Assembly: GCA_036365455.1 (NCBI GenBank)
Contig: JAWQUS010000008.1
Location: 15,917,501 to 15,981,500, forward strand
DNA from: Macrosoma leucophasiata
Lineage: Eukaryota > Arthropoda > Insecta > Lepidoptera > Hedylidae
Direction: 5' to 3'
Length of the DNA: 64,000 nucleotides
Made by a program: the position numbers and the translations under genes. Numbering within the stretch: the stretch's first letter is position 1; the number at the start of each line of letters is the position of its first letter. The notes below the pieces were generated by a model. The model was not told the origin of the DNA and made no database searches. It saw only the letters and a program-made list of their open reading frames with translations. Of this stretch, positions 10,871-23,025 are shown one piece after another.

Positions 10871-10945
10871 GATGTATGTATCTTCACGCCAGGTCCCTAA
10901 CGGGATAGGCAAAGAGTGTAGAGCGTGTGGGTGTGTGTGTGTGTT
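10871..10945 (-). repeat. SINE-tail-like repeat with (GT)n
   Basis: GTATGTATCTTCACGCCAGG followed by TCCCTAACGGGATAGGCAAA is shared with 12557 and 12996. It resembles the 3' ends of the SINE family at 19966. A short GT microsatellite follows. Confidence 0.55.
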
Positions 10946-11596
10946 GGATTAAGTATTTAGGCATATTTACTTCGAAGATAGCAACAGTGTTGAATGTTCC
11001 CGAACCAATTAAGAAGATTGGCTTTGTTTCATCACTTTGAGCTTTCAAATATAAGGAAGGATCCATAACTCAGGGAAATTAGAAACACGCCTTCAGGCGG
11101 CCTACGGTCGGATTAGACTGTCTGTCCTTTAAATCACGTAGGAAACCTCCGGCAAACTTCGTGTGTACTTTCAGTCATGTGTATTCAACTGTGAACACAG
11201 AATGGGAACTTGAAGAGAAAATAACACTTAAAACCATATTTGCACTAATAAATTAAAGTATAATTATAGTCCGGAATACCATAAGTAATCAACATTGAAC
11301 CGTTTTTTGTATTAAAAGTGTTTACCATTGTTCAGTTTCATTCCACATTTCTAATTGCAAGTATGTCAAAAACATCGACTATAGGCTGATTGGCCTGTGG
11401 TCAAAAATAATTAATAATGACTTACTACTGAGATTTGTAGCAAAGGAACATTAGATACCTAGGTATACCTACTATCACATGTGAAACCTGCAAATATGTG
11501 TTTGATTTTCGAAGATACATTATATACATTTTTTTTCGACTGCACGCTATTCTTAGTTTTCCGGTATCGTTAATTGGTTCTAAAAAGTATATGACA
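10946..11596. other. Gene-free stretch
   Basis: No gene or repeat recognised except a short motif GGCTGATTGGCCTGTGG near 11383 that recurs at 16428 and, inverted, at 47368. Confidence 0.4.
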
Positions 11597-11710
11597 GGTG
11601 GTAGAGTTCAAGTTAGGGAGCTCGCGGGCAAAGGCAACATCGCATTGTTTAATCTACTTGCTACCTATTGGTAGTATTCGGCGCTATCGTGTTCCGGTCT
11701 ATGTATGTAT
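11597..11710 (-). repeat. Repeat family C, decayed
   Basis: GGTGGTAGAG...GGGAGCTCGCGGGC and the block near TGGTAGTATTCGGCGCTATC match the 3' half of family C in reverse orientation, with many substitutions. Confidence 0.65.
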
Positions 11711-12480
11711 ATTATGACTTGCGTTTATATGTTGTGGGTATTGACTTGCGCTCGTGAACTCGATGTTAATAATGGTAAACGGTAACAGATGAACGCTTGA
11801 AATATTCATAGAATGTTTAGTTACATATTCAATTCAAAAAACAATAATTAAATTAAAATAAAAATTGAACAACAGTACAAGATACAACAAAGGTGATTTT
11901 TTTCCGTTTTGTATAGATAATGGTACTGAACTATTCCTGCGAGGCTTGACATACACATCGCCGGTTTTTTCAGTTCAACTATACCAGTTTTTTTAACTAT
12001 TAACCATAATTATTAAAATAACAGAAGACTTCCTATCTACGTAATTGTATTATTTTTGTTTTGGAACATCCGAATATTGTGAACCGCCTCCGAAAAAATG
12101 TAACTAAGCGTTAGTTGATCCAAAACAAAAAAATACACTCAAAAACGGAGTTCTGTTTACAAACCCACTGAAATCAGACACAGCAGTTCCACCGTATACA
12201 TTTTCAATTACGAATTCTAACCACAGTCGTGATAAAAAAGAAGATAAAATACGCGTGAGCGATCCAGATATTTCGACACACAATGTATTTTGATACCTAT
12301 TTGAAAGTTTCGAATTTTTGGTGCACGTTAAAAAAAAAAGTTTTTTCTATTTTTACAGCTTGAACCCAAATATACTTGACGCTGTGAACCAATGCACTCG
12401 TCAATAGTATGTATAATATACGTAGAATATCCAATAAAAGCTAAAAATAAACAATATGCATTTGTTTGAATTTTGAATAC
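11711..12480. other. Gene-free AT-rich stretch
   Basis: No gene, RNA or shared repeat recognised. Confidence 0.4.
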
Positions 12481-12990
12481 AGGAGCTGAACTATCTGCGG
12501 CCCGCACCGGCTTCGCACGGGGGCAATTAATCCTATAATATTATTATACATACAAAATGTATGTATCTTGACACCAGGTCTCTAACGGGGTAGGCAGAGA
12601 GTGTGGAGCGCCAGATATCCCGGTCCTGACAAGCCTCCCGAGCCTCATCTACATTCATCATTCTCTTCATGCTTGTTTGCCACCTTTTATTATATAAAAA
12701 AGAATAGGAATTAACATTTGCTCACTCACACTCGTAGTATAATAATATGTAAACTTCTGAATTAGAAAAATATTTTAACAATTTAGGCGTCGAATCTGTC
12801 GCCTTCCACGTAATAAAAAAATTAAATGTCCAAAAAATCAAGAAAAATTTTAATAATAAAGGATATAAAAAATACATTTGAACCGATTCTCATACCTACC
12901 AAATATACACACAAAATTTCATAAAGATCGGTTCAGACGTTTTGGAGGAGTATTGTTACAAACACTGTGACACGAGATTTTTTTTATATT
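12481..12990. repeat. Probable dispersed repeat with inserted SINE-tail piece
   Basis: The left end, TGCGGCCCGCACCGGCTTCG, and the right part, CATAAAGATCGGTTCAGACG, read like the two ends of a known style of lepidopteran repeat. A SINE-tail-like block (12557-12690) interrupts it. No intact copy is in the window for comparison. Confidence 0.4.
12557..12690 (-). repeat. SINE-tail-like repeat
   Basis: GTATGTATCTTGACACCAGG...AACGGGGTAGGCAGAGAGTG, followed by a segment ending in TGCTTGTTTGCC as in family C. Related to 10871 and 12996. Confidence 0.55.
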
Positions 12991-12995
12991 AGATG

Positions 12996-13045
12996 TATGT
13001 ATGTATGTATCTTCACGCCAGGTCCCTAACGGGGTAGGCAGAGAA
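12996..13045 (-). repeat. SINE-tail-like repeat, short copy
   Basis: (GTAT)n then CTTCACGCCAGGTCCCTAAC and GGGGTAGGCAGAG, the same core as at 10871 and 12557. Confidence 0.55.
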
Positions 13046-13249
13046 GAATAGATGTGAAAGAATAATTTATATAGAGAGATTTAATAAAAGATCATCTGTA
13101 CTTAATCGGGCAATCATAGATCGACGAATTCAATAATGTAAAATATCTTATACGTAAAAAGCTTTCACTATTGTGTAGAACTTCATTATATTATATTAAA
13201 TATTCTTATCAGTATTATATAGTCTCTAATATATTAGTAAATATTATTT

Positions 13250-13345
13250 ATACCGGAAATTACTAGGCCGTATCTGATCGGAATACGATGGCGTACGTAG
13301 CTTACGCCCTCGTGATCCATCACATGTGCTCTACCACGATTAAAA
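13250..13345 (+). repeat. Repeat family C, strongly decayed
   Basis: Retains CCGGAAATTACTAGGCCGTA, TCGGAATACGATGG and GTGCTCTACCACGA, in the order of the 3' half of family C. The short open frame across it on the other strand is not a gene. Confidence 0.55.
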
Positions 13346-14395
13346 TTATTTATATCTTTTATAGTTATGATAAGTAACAAGTCTTCATTGCTTAAATTAA
13401 AAGTAAAAGCGCTGATCGCTTCTGCTTCTGCCTTATGTACCAATAAACTCTCCACGCTCAGAATACGTATTCATTAAAATATGTCTCCAGAGTACTGTTG
13501 GGGTTTTGACGGTTTTCCTTAATTAACCCTTTGGTGGCTCGGAAAGCCACAGCAAATCTTAAGAGAATGGAATGAGATTGCATTATCAATCTTATCTTAC
13601 TGTATTGTTTTGTAAGAACAAATTAAACTGTAGTTATCGCATAATTTTTTCTTAAATCTTAAAATTAATAAATAAATCAGTTATGCATCAAAAAAATCTA
13701 ACATCTAATCTACATTTCTAATAAATAGTAACTGTAGTTTACGCCAGTTCATTACTTAGAAATTGAAACTAAATATCGATAATAGCGTGAGAGTAATTGG
13801 GATTATATTCCTCCTATTTTTTGTTAAAAATTCTTTTTATTTATTTGGAGTGCGTTATTATAATATAAATATCTTGATACATATGTTTTTTAATGTTATA
13901 GGAATGATAAAACATAGGTTCTGTTTAAATTATCGTCATTCGTTTTTTATTATTTTCATACATATGCATAAGCGTAAACAAAAAAATATGAGTTTAAAAA
14001 AATATTCATAGCATGTATTTTTGCAATAATACACGCAAGTGAAATGTTTTAAAGAAATATATTTTATCTCCGTCAATTGTGTAAATATTAAAATTTTATA
14101 CACATTTTTGTTTGACCCTTTCTAACTTCTACTCTGGTAAAATTTTTCTCCCGTTGTAATCAAGTTTGAAATCAGTAGTAATTAAAAAAATATAGGTACA
14201 TAACAATAATAAAGACTAGGATAAGGAGTTAAAATACCTGGATCTAGCAAATCTAGCCAAAGGTAGCTAAATAAAAAGAAGCTGTTTTTTTTATCTTTAT
14301 ATTTGTTTTTGATACTTATATATGACTTTATACTCGTTTAAGTAAAAAAATATAAAATGAGGTTTAAAATAAGTGAAATAATTAAAAAATTAGAG
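13346..14395. other. Gene-free, very AT-rich stretch
   Basis: No supportable gene. The open frame 13763-14011 is low-complexity (Phe/Ile/Asn/Lys) and typical of chance frames in AT-rich DNA. Confidence 0.45.
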
Positions 14396-14530
14396 TAGTG
14401 ATTCCGATGGCCGCGAATCTAAGTACCGCCTAGAGACAAATTGTGAATATCATTAGCTCCGTAGGTACAGCGATTGAACTAGTGATCCCAATGGTCGCGG
14501 GTTCAAGTTCCGCCTTAAGTCAAAATTTAT
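14396..14530 (+). repeat. Tandem tRNA-SINE-like head pieces
   Basis: Two related blocks about 85 bases apart (14396-14445 and 14481-14530) share AGTGATYCCRATGGYCGCG. The second contains GGGTTCAAGTTCC, close to a Pol III B box, and is preceded by TAGCTCCGTAGGTACAGCG, which could be a decayed A box. Not a functional tRNA: no foldable acceptor stem is evident. Confidence 0.45.
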
Positions 14531-15009
14531 TTTTCATTACATTTTTTTCTTTAAAGTTTCGGTTAGGTTTTACAAGAATTAAGGACTCTCCAGAGGGTTT
14601 CTTGTACATACCTTGTCATGGCGGAACCTTAGTAACTGATGGTCACCTCACACCGGTGATAAAGTTTAGTGAGTTGAGGGAGCGGCGTTTGGAGTAGGCT
14701 TCGCCATTCGCTACTATAGTCAGGAGGCGGCTGGGGAAGAGATGTTCATGTCGCTGGCCCTGCACCCTATAGCTGTCACTGGTTTGAAAAAATCATACAC
14801 TAATGAAAATGTATTGCGGCTCTTTTAATAAATGGAATGCTCACATACTCCCAGGGATGCCATAACTTTCATAAAATAAAGGTTGCTCATTATTGTTTTG
14901 CTAACGATGTTTGTTATTTCTATAGCATTTGTTACATATTAATAGTATTATATTGAATTTAGAACGTAATATTAGGAATAATGCAAAGGATTGTAATGCC
15001 TTATTTTTT
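14531..15009. other. Gene-free stretch, GC-richer centre
   Basis: The part near 14600-14780 (CATGGCGGAACCTTAGTAAC, GGAGGCGGCTGGGGAAGAG) is more GC-rich than its surroundings and may be an old repeat, but no copy was found in the window. Confidence 0.35.
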
Positions 15010-15293
15010 TTATGTAATAAAAGTGGTAAACAAGCATGTAGTTCACATTGATGTTAAGTGATGACTGCAGCCTATATACACTAACACAATGACCAGAGGT
15101 CAAAATGCAGATGCGTTGCCACGCCTGAAGCTTAAGGTGTTATGCCTCTTTGCCGGAAATTACAGGACCGTACATTACCACCTGACCGGAACACGATAGT
15201 GCCGAACACTACCATTTAGCGGCAAGTATATAAGGTAATGCGGTGGTGCCTACGTCCGCGAGCTCCTTCACTGGAGCTCTACCACCAGTAAAA
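15010..15293 (+). repeat. Dispersed repeat family C, full-length copy
   Basis: Begins with a T run and ATGTAATAAAAGTGGTAAAC, passes through ATGTTAAGTGATGACTGCAG, GCCGGAAATTACAGGACCGT and CACGATAGTG, and ends GGAGCTCTACCACCAGTAAA. About 285 bases, non-coding, no obvious terminal inverted repeats and no tRNA boxes. It may be a SINE or the 3' end of a larger element. Confidence 0.85.
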
Positions 15294-17329
15294 ATTGCGA
15301 GCTGTGAATGTAACACCCTAACTTGTAAGTATATTTGTAAAAAAAATTTAAAAAAAATGTTTAGGTTCTGAGTTGGTAATTACGGACCAGTTCTCCTCTA
15401 ATTGATATATGGATATATAGATAACAGAGCAAACACAACTTTAAAATTTTACTGGATGAAATTTTCACGGTTTCGTTGATACCGGTTTAAACCAGATATT
15501 TTCAGTTCATATCTGCTTAGCTTTTCTGTCTTCTCGAATGTTAATTTTTGAACGCATTTAGTGGTAGAGATGCAGTAGCGCATTCTAGGAATCGAGGGCA
15601 TTATTCTCATATTCTCTATAATATAAAAAATCTCACGTTTAACGTAGATTAAAGATACATATAGGTACTGCTGCTTGCCCAAATGCTGTACCTGAAACTC
15701 GAGAACGACAGGATTGACTTGCTTAACAGGTATTTGGATTTTAAAATATTCGCCGACTTCCGAAAAGGTTCAAAAGGTGAGAAAATAACGAAAAAGTCAG
15801 CGGAAAATAATATAAACTGCAATTAATTTATATCATATTAACTCCCGACGAAACATTTAATGTTCGTCCCGCCTATCAGATTTTATAAAACTTTATTTTT
15901 CGGCTATGGATTTACGATACGTTTACTGTATAACAGATATATATATTTACCAGGTTCAGTAGTTAAATATATATGTTTCATTAGTCTGCAATGTTTTTGC
16001 TTAAATTTCTATTGTTTATGTGAAACGATCGTAGCTCCAACACTCAAACTTTGGAGTGCTCGAGCGTATGAAAATATTCATAGGAATATTAAGGACTTCT
16101 AGTAACTGCAACACTTTAATAAGCTCATTGTTGTCAGCCCATTCAATATCCACAGAACTTTTGTGGGGTATACCGATTTACCTCTTTTATGCAAACGAAA
16201 CAACAGAGATGAGATGATTATATGTACGCTACAAAATTGTGAAAATTTACGAGACGATCAAGGTACTCAGTGCAGCACTTGATTTTTCGCCTGTGGGATA
16301 TCTCTCTGAAATGTATTTCAGGACCATACCAGTACAGTACTTTAGGAATATGTTAATGAGCCCGGTGACGTCAATAGGCTCGCTACTTATGACATGAAAT
16401 TAAACCATCGACTATACAAGCAGGAAGGCTGATTGGTCTGTAGATTAAACCCATTAAAATTCATATGAGTACAATAGTTATAACAATAACAACATTACAA
16501 CAAAGAAGATTGTTAAGGTTCTCATAAATAACGGCTTTGTTTAAATAGTGATTTGTGAACGGTCTTCAAGCAGGGCAATCAGTCATCTTTGCCAATTCTC
16601 GCCCCACGCCTGACTCGCAGCATTCACTAATCGCCTCGTTATAATACGCTTGAAACATATTTTTCGAAAGATCCTTCCAACGTCGATTCGTTTGTAACTT
16701 TTTCTTTTCTACATAATATTTAATAACCTATTGGGATTCACCGGGCACGTTAATTAATTTCGAGGTTGCCACTGGGCTGATTATTCAGAAATAGAAAATT
16801 CATATAGTACTTAATCCGACTTGAGGATCAAATTGGAAATTTGAGTGTAGCGGTAGTACTTGGTTCGCCAGTAGGATTTTCTCTTACGTTGTTTCTTGCA
16901 CATTGAAAGTACAATTGAAGTTTAGTGCTTTGACTGTTGAAACGTTTGGAAAGTTTCCCAGTGCCGTCATAGGACTTTGGCAATATATTCTGTCAATTCA
17001 AAAGGCTTGCTTATACAAACCTAACTGGCGAATCGTGAATGCTAGCATACATGCATTAAAAATCATATACCTAGTTACTATTGTAAAGTTTTCAGAAGAT
17101 ATTATGTAGGGCCAAGCTTCTAAAAATCTGCTCGTAGAAATTGTACATACTCGTACAACACAAACTCAACAAGCAATCAACGGGCTCGCAAATGTAACCC
17201 CGCTGGCGGTCATTGTTAATAAGCCGTGAAAATACCGTAGTAATTAGAATAGAAAAGTTTTTCTATTGTAGAGTTTTCTTTTTTCTCGTGTTTATACTTC
17301 GGCTCATGTGTTCTGGATAACAAAAACGT
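15294..17329. other. Gene-free stretch
   Basis: No gene was recognised. A fragment near 16345-16400 (GTGACGTCAATAGGCTCGCT) resembles the SINE family at 19966, and the GGCTGATTGG motif recurs near 16428. Short open frames show no protein character. Confidence 0.4.
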
Positions 17330-17640
17330 TTTCAGTGTTTCACACCGTTGTACTCACACAGAAATTCTTTAACGTACTGGCGTCGGATCGTGGCGACCTC
17401 ACCGCCCACTAGCGGAAGAGTTTTCTTCCACTGGAAGAGAATTCTTCCGCTAGTGCAGTCAGTCAACTGAACAATGGCGATCAAACCATTCCAATAGGGC
17501 GGTAAGAAATATAACAACGCGGGATGGGAAGCAGCGTCCTGCGATAAAACTACCGTCACTGCGATCGCCAAACCACCTGCCAAGCGTGGCGATTATGGCA
17601 TATTCTCCCTGACAACACTGATGTCCACTGCTGGAGTGAT
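17330..17640. repeat. Repeat family K with near-palindrome
   Basis: Shares blocks with 9093-9245 and 48850-48900 (CCACTGCCCACTAGC type). At 17409-17453 it carries a 45-base near-palindrome starting and ending CTAGCGGAAGA/TCTTCCGCTAG. The right end has GATGTCCACTGCTGGAGTGA followed by TGATGACC. Non-coding; the open frame on the minus strand is probably chance. Confidence 0.5.
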
Positions 17641-18924
17641 GATGACCATCAATCCGATTTTAATTAAATGAGAAAATTGTTTGATTCAAAATTATTTTTC
17701 TGACTAGATATTGACGTACTTGCAATGCATTATTTTTATAAAAAAAGTAAAAAGGTAAGTCAAGGTAAATAATGGTAGTACAATAAAAAAGTTTTTATAA
17801 ATTGGTGGAAATTTAACCTTTTTATTGGTGAAAATTTGATAGAAATTCTGGTGCATTCAACCAGTTTTCTTAAGCGAAAGCCAGGATGTAAGGGTCTAAG
17901 ACCCAGTAAAATTACCTTGTTACCTTGTTTACTTCAGTGCATGAACTTGGAGAGCCGGGTGCACTATATACACTGCTCCGTTTCCCCTCACTCTCTTGGC
18001 CTCCATAAAACTTGTTCACAGGGTTCTGCTATTCGCCCTTCGGCGCATGCCCTGACGACCTGCGGCTATGTCGGTCACAACCCTCACGGAGTTACGAGTG
18101 CTAGAGCAGAGCACCCACTATTGCCTCCCATGGCTCATTTCGCCATTTAATTGCCTAATACGACAGGAAGAAGTTATCTCAGTCCTATGCTCTGTTATAG
18201 GCCCAACACTGTAGGGCGCTTATAAAATGACCCAATGTAAATCCAGTTCGCCTCCTGATGACATCGTTCCTAAGACGATGACAACATTGCCCTTTTCGTA
18301 TAGCTTAGCCTGTGAACAAAATTACTGCTAGCCCTAAGACAGAGAATAGGTATGTAATAATACAACGTAGATACCTGAAGGTCATCCATCATAGTAAAGT
18401 TGTGGACCAGTCTGTTAGCGTTTGTAAATATATACTTATACAAAAGACCAAATGATGTCATAATAAAAAATTGTCCTTGTTATAAAAACAATCCTTTACC
18501 AGGTACATAAACAATTATCTATGGAAACGAAAGTTTTAAACAGTTGCTAGTAGTGAATGAATAGTACTTAATTCTGTTATACACTTATAAATCCAATATC
18601 TACATTGCAATTACTTTAATATGTGTTTTTATTGGCGCAATGTTATCCTGATATTAATAGGATATTAAATGACAGCTAGTCGATTTTTATTAATTTCATT
18701 GAATTCAAAAAGCTATTCATAACATTCACATACTTAATCATAATTCTTTTTAAGGAATTTCAATTAGATACTTACTCATTTAAGGAACAATTATTACAGG
18801 ATGTATGTGTTGTTTGGGCAACTGACAATAATGAGTTTAGATGATTACTTACTACGTAGATATAAAAGTGTAAAAGAGGCCGGACTATTTTGGCAGTGCC
18901 AAAATTCAAAATTCAAAACAAGCA
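17641..18924. other. Gene-free stretch with a GC-richer block
   Basis: About 17920-18250 is clearly more GC-rich (for example CCTGACGACCTGCGGCTATG) and has a 104-codon open frame (17836-18150). The frame has no recognisable domain and is better read as an old repeat. The rest is AT-rich. Confidence 0.4.
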
Positions 18925-19040
18925 CAGAGCCATGACAGCTTCAAGAATGGCAACGCATCTAATTTAAAATAATTGAAATCTTTGGCTTTATGTTGATGTT
19001 TAAAAACTATATGCTTGTTTGCCATTTCATTACGTAAAAA
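18925..19040 (-). repeat. Repeat family C, decayed 5' part
   Basis: GAATGGCAACGCATCT, a GTTGATGTT block and TATGCTTGTTTGCCATTTCA with an A-rich end match the reversed 5' half of family C. Confidence 0.6.
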
Positions 19041-19118
19041 ATGGTACCAGCCGTATAGTTTTATCTTCCCGTTTCTTGTTTACTGATAGAAATTGCAAGT
19101 GGAATAACCTCGGCATAA

Positions 19119-19805
19119 GGGTGCTTTTCCACCAGAGATTGGCGTTGATTGAGCGTTGCTATGGATGCATACGTTTGATATCCTCCAATCATATTCATTG
19201 GTGCACATAACTTAGCACTGGCGGAAACGGATTAACAAAATATTTTTTTCATGAAAGAAGCGCGTATGGCCCCGCGGCTGGTGCAGATCGTAAACGATCT
19301 ACTCGGTTAAGCATTACAGGCGCGGTCGGGTGAGAGATGGGTGACCGCTTGTGGCAAATTAAAATGCGCGTTTCTGTGCTTCGAAGGGCACGTTAAGCCG
19401 TCGGTCCCGGTTGCTATCGATAGATAGCAGTCGTTAAACCTTGTCACAGGCGTAATGGGCGGTTTGAAAACATTCGACAACGGGTTGGCCACTAACCCGT
19501 ATCTCCACCGATCCACATTGGAGATGCGTGGTGGAGTAAGCTCCAGGCCTCCCCCAAAAAGGAGAGACACTCGTGCCCATCAGTGGGACGTATAATGAGT
19601 TGCCATTATTATGTTTTTCATAAGGAAGGATGTATGCTGTAAACGCGTGCCACGGATGCGAGCTATGGATGCGTTTCATAGCGCGTCTTCCTCGTATAGC
19701 TTAATAGCTTAGTATCTGTGCAAACGGTCACATAATATGTTCATAGCGTAGATCTCTAATCTTCGCAACATAGCTGCATAGCACATCTGTGGTGGAAAAG
19801 CACCC
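19119..19805. mobile_element. Harbinger-like MITE with nested repeat
   Basis: Ends GGGTGCTTTTCCACCA (19119) and TGGTGGAAAAGCACCC (19805) are perfect inverted repeats of 16 bases. Both are flanked by TAA (19116-19118 and 19806-19808), a 3-base TWA target duplication typical of PIF/Harbinger MITEs. Non-coding. A family D repeat (19265-19625) lies inside it, so without that insertion the MITE would be about 325 bases. Confidence 0.8.
19265..19625 (+). repeat. Dispersed repeat family D (inside MITE)
   Basis: Starts GCGCGTATGGCCCCGCGGCT and ends CAGTGGGACGTATAATGAG followed by TTGCCATTATTATG. Two other copies lie at 44233-44600 and, inverted, at 35518-35885. The 3' end resembles ends of RTE-type elements, so this may be a SINE using that machinery. 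The overlapping open frames on the minus strand are repeat sequence, not genes. Confidence 0.8.
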
Positions 19806-19965
19806 TAACGCTTGTGGAGCGACTGATAACATTTGTTTCATATAATTTTGAGAGAGAAACTGTCATACCTACATCACAACTCCACTGGCCTATCTTCACG
19901 TACTTATCTGTGATAGTGTTAAGTAATATGCAATATAATATTTTTTATTTGTTATGTGAATTTAG

Positions 19966-20270
19966 TGCCTCGGTAGCCTAGTGGTAGCAGGCCACTACTA
20001 CTACGCTGAGGTCCTGGGTTCGATTCCCGGGTAGGAGGTTATCAGATATAATGGTGTGAAGTCTTTTATCTCTGGTTCTATTTGGGCTTTTTACATTTTC
20101 TGGCAATTTCCCAGTACCTCGAAGTTTGGTGCATGGATATGTCAACAGGCTCGCCACCTGTTACATGGACCAAAACGTAACCGGCGCATCGTGTGTGTTT
20201 GCATGTATGCTTGAATCCATGCATTTACCTCAGCCTACCCCGTCGGGGATTACAGGCGTGAAGTTACGTA
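19966..20270 (+). repeat. tRNA-derived SINE, full length
   Basis: The head TGCCTCGGTAGCCTAGTGGT has a Pol III A box (TAGCCTAGTGG), and GGGTTCGATTCCCGG about 40 bases on is a B box. A body follows with CCTCGAAGTTTGG, GTCAACAGGCTCGCCACCTG and GTTACATGGACC, then the 3' end GGGGATTACAGGCGTGAAGT. A second complete copy is at 34963-35210 (minus). It is transcribed by Pol III in principle and depends on a LINE for movement. Confidence 0.85.
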
Positions 20271-20439
20271 TTTTTATACTTCTTCAATAATACACCGATT
20301 TGAATAATTATTATGTTTATTCTTTTCATTTCCATGTTACTTTCGGACTATGTAAATTAAAAAAAAAATACACAATGTCAAATACCCTATTTTTTAACAG
20401 GTACATTAATAGTTCGGCCTAAGATTAACTGATTGTGTA

Positions 20440-20690
20440 CATCGACGCCCAAATGTATTATTTCATCATTCATAGTACGCAAGACTCGATGGGAAGTGAG
20501 GCGGCGGTAAACACAGAATTTTCAGATGTAATTTGCACACGTGCTGGCAATTGGGCCCACACGAATGGAAATTTCGACGTTCGTTACTTTTAACTTTTTG
20601 GAAGTTGGTGTTTGTTTTTAATTCCCATTTTGCTTTAGGCTCGTCTCGTTTATAGCCGCACGGTAGAGACGCGTCCAATTTTTAATATAC
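20440..20690 (+). repeat. Decayed paralogue of the 20.9-kb duplicated unit
   Basis: CGACGCCCAAATGTA, CACACGTGCTGGCAATTGGG, CTTTTTGGAAG and TTTATAGCCGCACGGTAGAG match 20946-21140 in the same order with many substitutions. It lies just upstream of the tandem duplication, so local copying here is older than the recent event. Confidence 0.7.
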
Positions 20691-21183
20691 GTAGGTAATT
20701 AAAAAAACGAACGATTTTAATTTATTGACACATTTTTTATATTTTATACAATATTATAGCCATAAACTTAATATTTTACGTTTAATTTTGCATTTTTTCT
20801 ATTTTTAAGGTTTTGGTTCCTATTTTGGCTGGTGGAAAGATGTCTATTGATTTTTATTTTGTTACGTGGTACAACGTTTTCAAATTACTATCACATGCAC
20901 GCATCGATCCATTTCTTTGAGTATAATAGTTTTACCTTATTTACATGGACGCGACGCCCAAACGTAACGTTTGAAAACGTAAAATATTCAGAAGTAATAT
21001 GCACACGTGCTGGCAATCGGGCCCGCACGAACGAAAACTGAGATGTTCAAAACGCTCAACTTTTTGGAATTCTGTGCGTGTTTGTTTTCAAATTCCCTTT
21101 GTTTTCATTTATAGCCGCGCAGTAAAGAGACGACAACTTTTTATTTGATTTTGATAGCACCACATACCGGTACCTACAGCGAC

Positions 21184-21866
21184 ATTCGATTGCCGTGAGA
21201 ACATAGCATTATACAATTTTAATATAATAAGGGTATGCAATTAAGAAAAAATTAAGTATTTTAGATAATAATAATTTGCGTAAAATAAAATAAATTTAAG
21301 AGTGATTTTCAAATGACTATAGCCCTTCCGTTACATATTTTTCTTACGGTTTTAGTCTCACATTTTTTTACCCTTAACCTGCCTTTGTAACGAACATTCG
21401 TTCTCGTTCGTTCGTTCGTTCAGAACAACTCGTTCCAAAAAAAAAAACATTTTAATTATCCAAATATATTAAATATGATTATTGTTATTTTATGGTGGAA
21501 TACGCATTAAAGTAATCTATTATACATTAAAGTATTCGATTGCCGTGAGAACATAGCATTATACAATTTTAATATAATAAGGGTATGCAATTAAGAAAAA
21601 ATTAAGTATTTTAGATAATAATAATTTGCGTAAAATAAAATAAATTTAAGAGTGATTTTCAAATGACTATAGCCCTTCCGTTACATATTTTTCTTACGGT
21701 TTTAGTCTCACATTTTTTTAACCTTAACCTGCCTTTGTAACGCACATTCGTTCTCGTTCGTTCGTTCAGAACAACTCGTTCCAAAAAAAAAACATTTTAA
21801 TTATCCAAATATATTAAATATGATTATTGTTATTTTATGGTGGAATACGCATTAAAGAAATCTATG
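21184..21866 (+). repeat. 350-base tandem repeat pair, unit 1
   Basis: Copies start at 21184 and 21534, each with ATTCGATTGCCGTGAGAACA. The second stops short near AATCTAT. They differ in the GTTC copy number and a few bases. Non-coding, satellite-like. Confidence 0.9.
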
Positions 21867-21929
21867 AAGAAACATAACCATAAAGTTAGTAATTCAGAAG
21901 GTACATAATTTATCCCTTAGCACCTCTAA

Positions 21930-22865
21930 GGGTTCGTTCACAGAGACCAGGTCGAAGAGCGTGCATATCCGGAACAGTCATGCACGCTTTGCCTTTGGCG
22001 GCGTCGTGTGGCTGGTTGCTCACTTTCCTCTAAAATGGTCGAGGAGGGCAATGGCAGTCACATGCGTCATACTCGTGAACGGGTGCTGTTGGTCTTTTCT
22101 GGTTTGCAGGAGCTACATCTCATTTAGTAGATAGCAGTTTATTTGCATCTATGCTATGGACGTTCACATTATTTGATTTGTCACGATAATCTGTACTAGA
22201 TTTAAGCTCTCATTTAAAAGAGCTAATACCTTCCTACTTAATTTGTTGGGTAGCGGAGTTCTTCTCAGTAGTGACTGCACTTGGAACTCTGCTAAGTGAA
22301 TAACTTTGATCTTGACGAATAAGTTTTTCTTTTTCTTCATTAATCATCATCGAAGGAATTGAAAAAAAAATGTGTTTATTATGTTTTGACTAAGTAGTTT
22401 AAATTCAAATTTTAATTTACTTTAATATATGGTTTTTGCTTTTACTATATGTGATGTTATTCACTCTAGGTATTTTATGATTTCTTGACGTTTTGAAAGT
22501 ATGTGAGGTCTATTCGAAATAAAAATATTTTCTATTTCTATTTCTAGCATCGGTGGCATCGGTCCGCATTTTTTTCACACAGACCGGATCGTATAAACTT
22601 GGAATTGGCCGGAGCGGAGCCATCTGCTATTTCACATAGATCGCCTGGAAAAGGTATATCTGATTGGCGGTCGATGCCGATCGGCTGCGTGAACGAGAAA
22701 TAGAGCCAGTCCGCACCTCTTTTTATTTCACACGAAGTGCGTTCAAGCATTGTAATGACAAAAATGCACATGAAAAAATAACCCTTAATACAATAATTTA
22801 AGACTCTGTTTCCAACGTGATAAAAATCAGCTCTTCTCTCCGAACCGGTCTGTGTGAACGGACCC
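21930..22865. mobile_element. TIR element (GGGTYCGTTCACA), unit 1
   Basis: The left end GGGTTCGTTCACAGAGACC (preceded by TAA) and the right end GGTCTGTGTGAACGGACCC (followed by TTA) are near-perfect inverted repeats with TWA flanks, as in PIF/Harbinger MITEs. A second internal copy of the TIR-like sequence at about 22555-22590 suggests a shorter element nested or fused at the right. No transposase is visible. Confidence 0.65.
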
Positions 22866-22980
22866 TTACTAATTTCCGGAAGCAAGATATCAGGAAAAAA
22901 CAAGGGCCTCATTTATCGAAACATAATACATAATCTCAGTTAGAAATAGAAATAATGATCCCTCATTAGTTGAAATACCA

Positions 22981-23025
22981 TTTTTTATATTCACCGTCCA
23001 TAAAAAGGACGGTGAATATAAAAAA
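22981..23025. repeat. Perfect 19-base inverted repeat, unit 1
   Basis: Arms 22981-22999 and 23007-23025 are exact reverse complements around TATTCACCGTCC/GGACGGTGAATA. Confidence 0.9.

Noticed and set aside
13763..14011. 82-codon frame resembling a membrane protein
   Set aside because: Phe/Ile/Lys-rich translation of very AT-rich DNA; such frames are expected by chance.
19977..20040. Possible tRNA gene
   Set aside because: A and B boxes are present, but the sequence continues into a dispersed SINE body, a second copy exists at 34963-35210, and the acceptor stem does not pair properly.
22544..22912. 122-codon minus-strand frame, repeated exactly at 25179-25547
   Set aside because: Its duplication comes from the 2.63-kb tandem duplication. 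It overlaps inverted-repeat MITE sequence and has no protein similarity I recognise.
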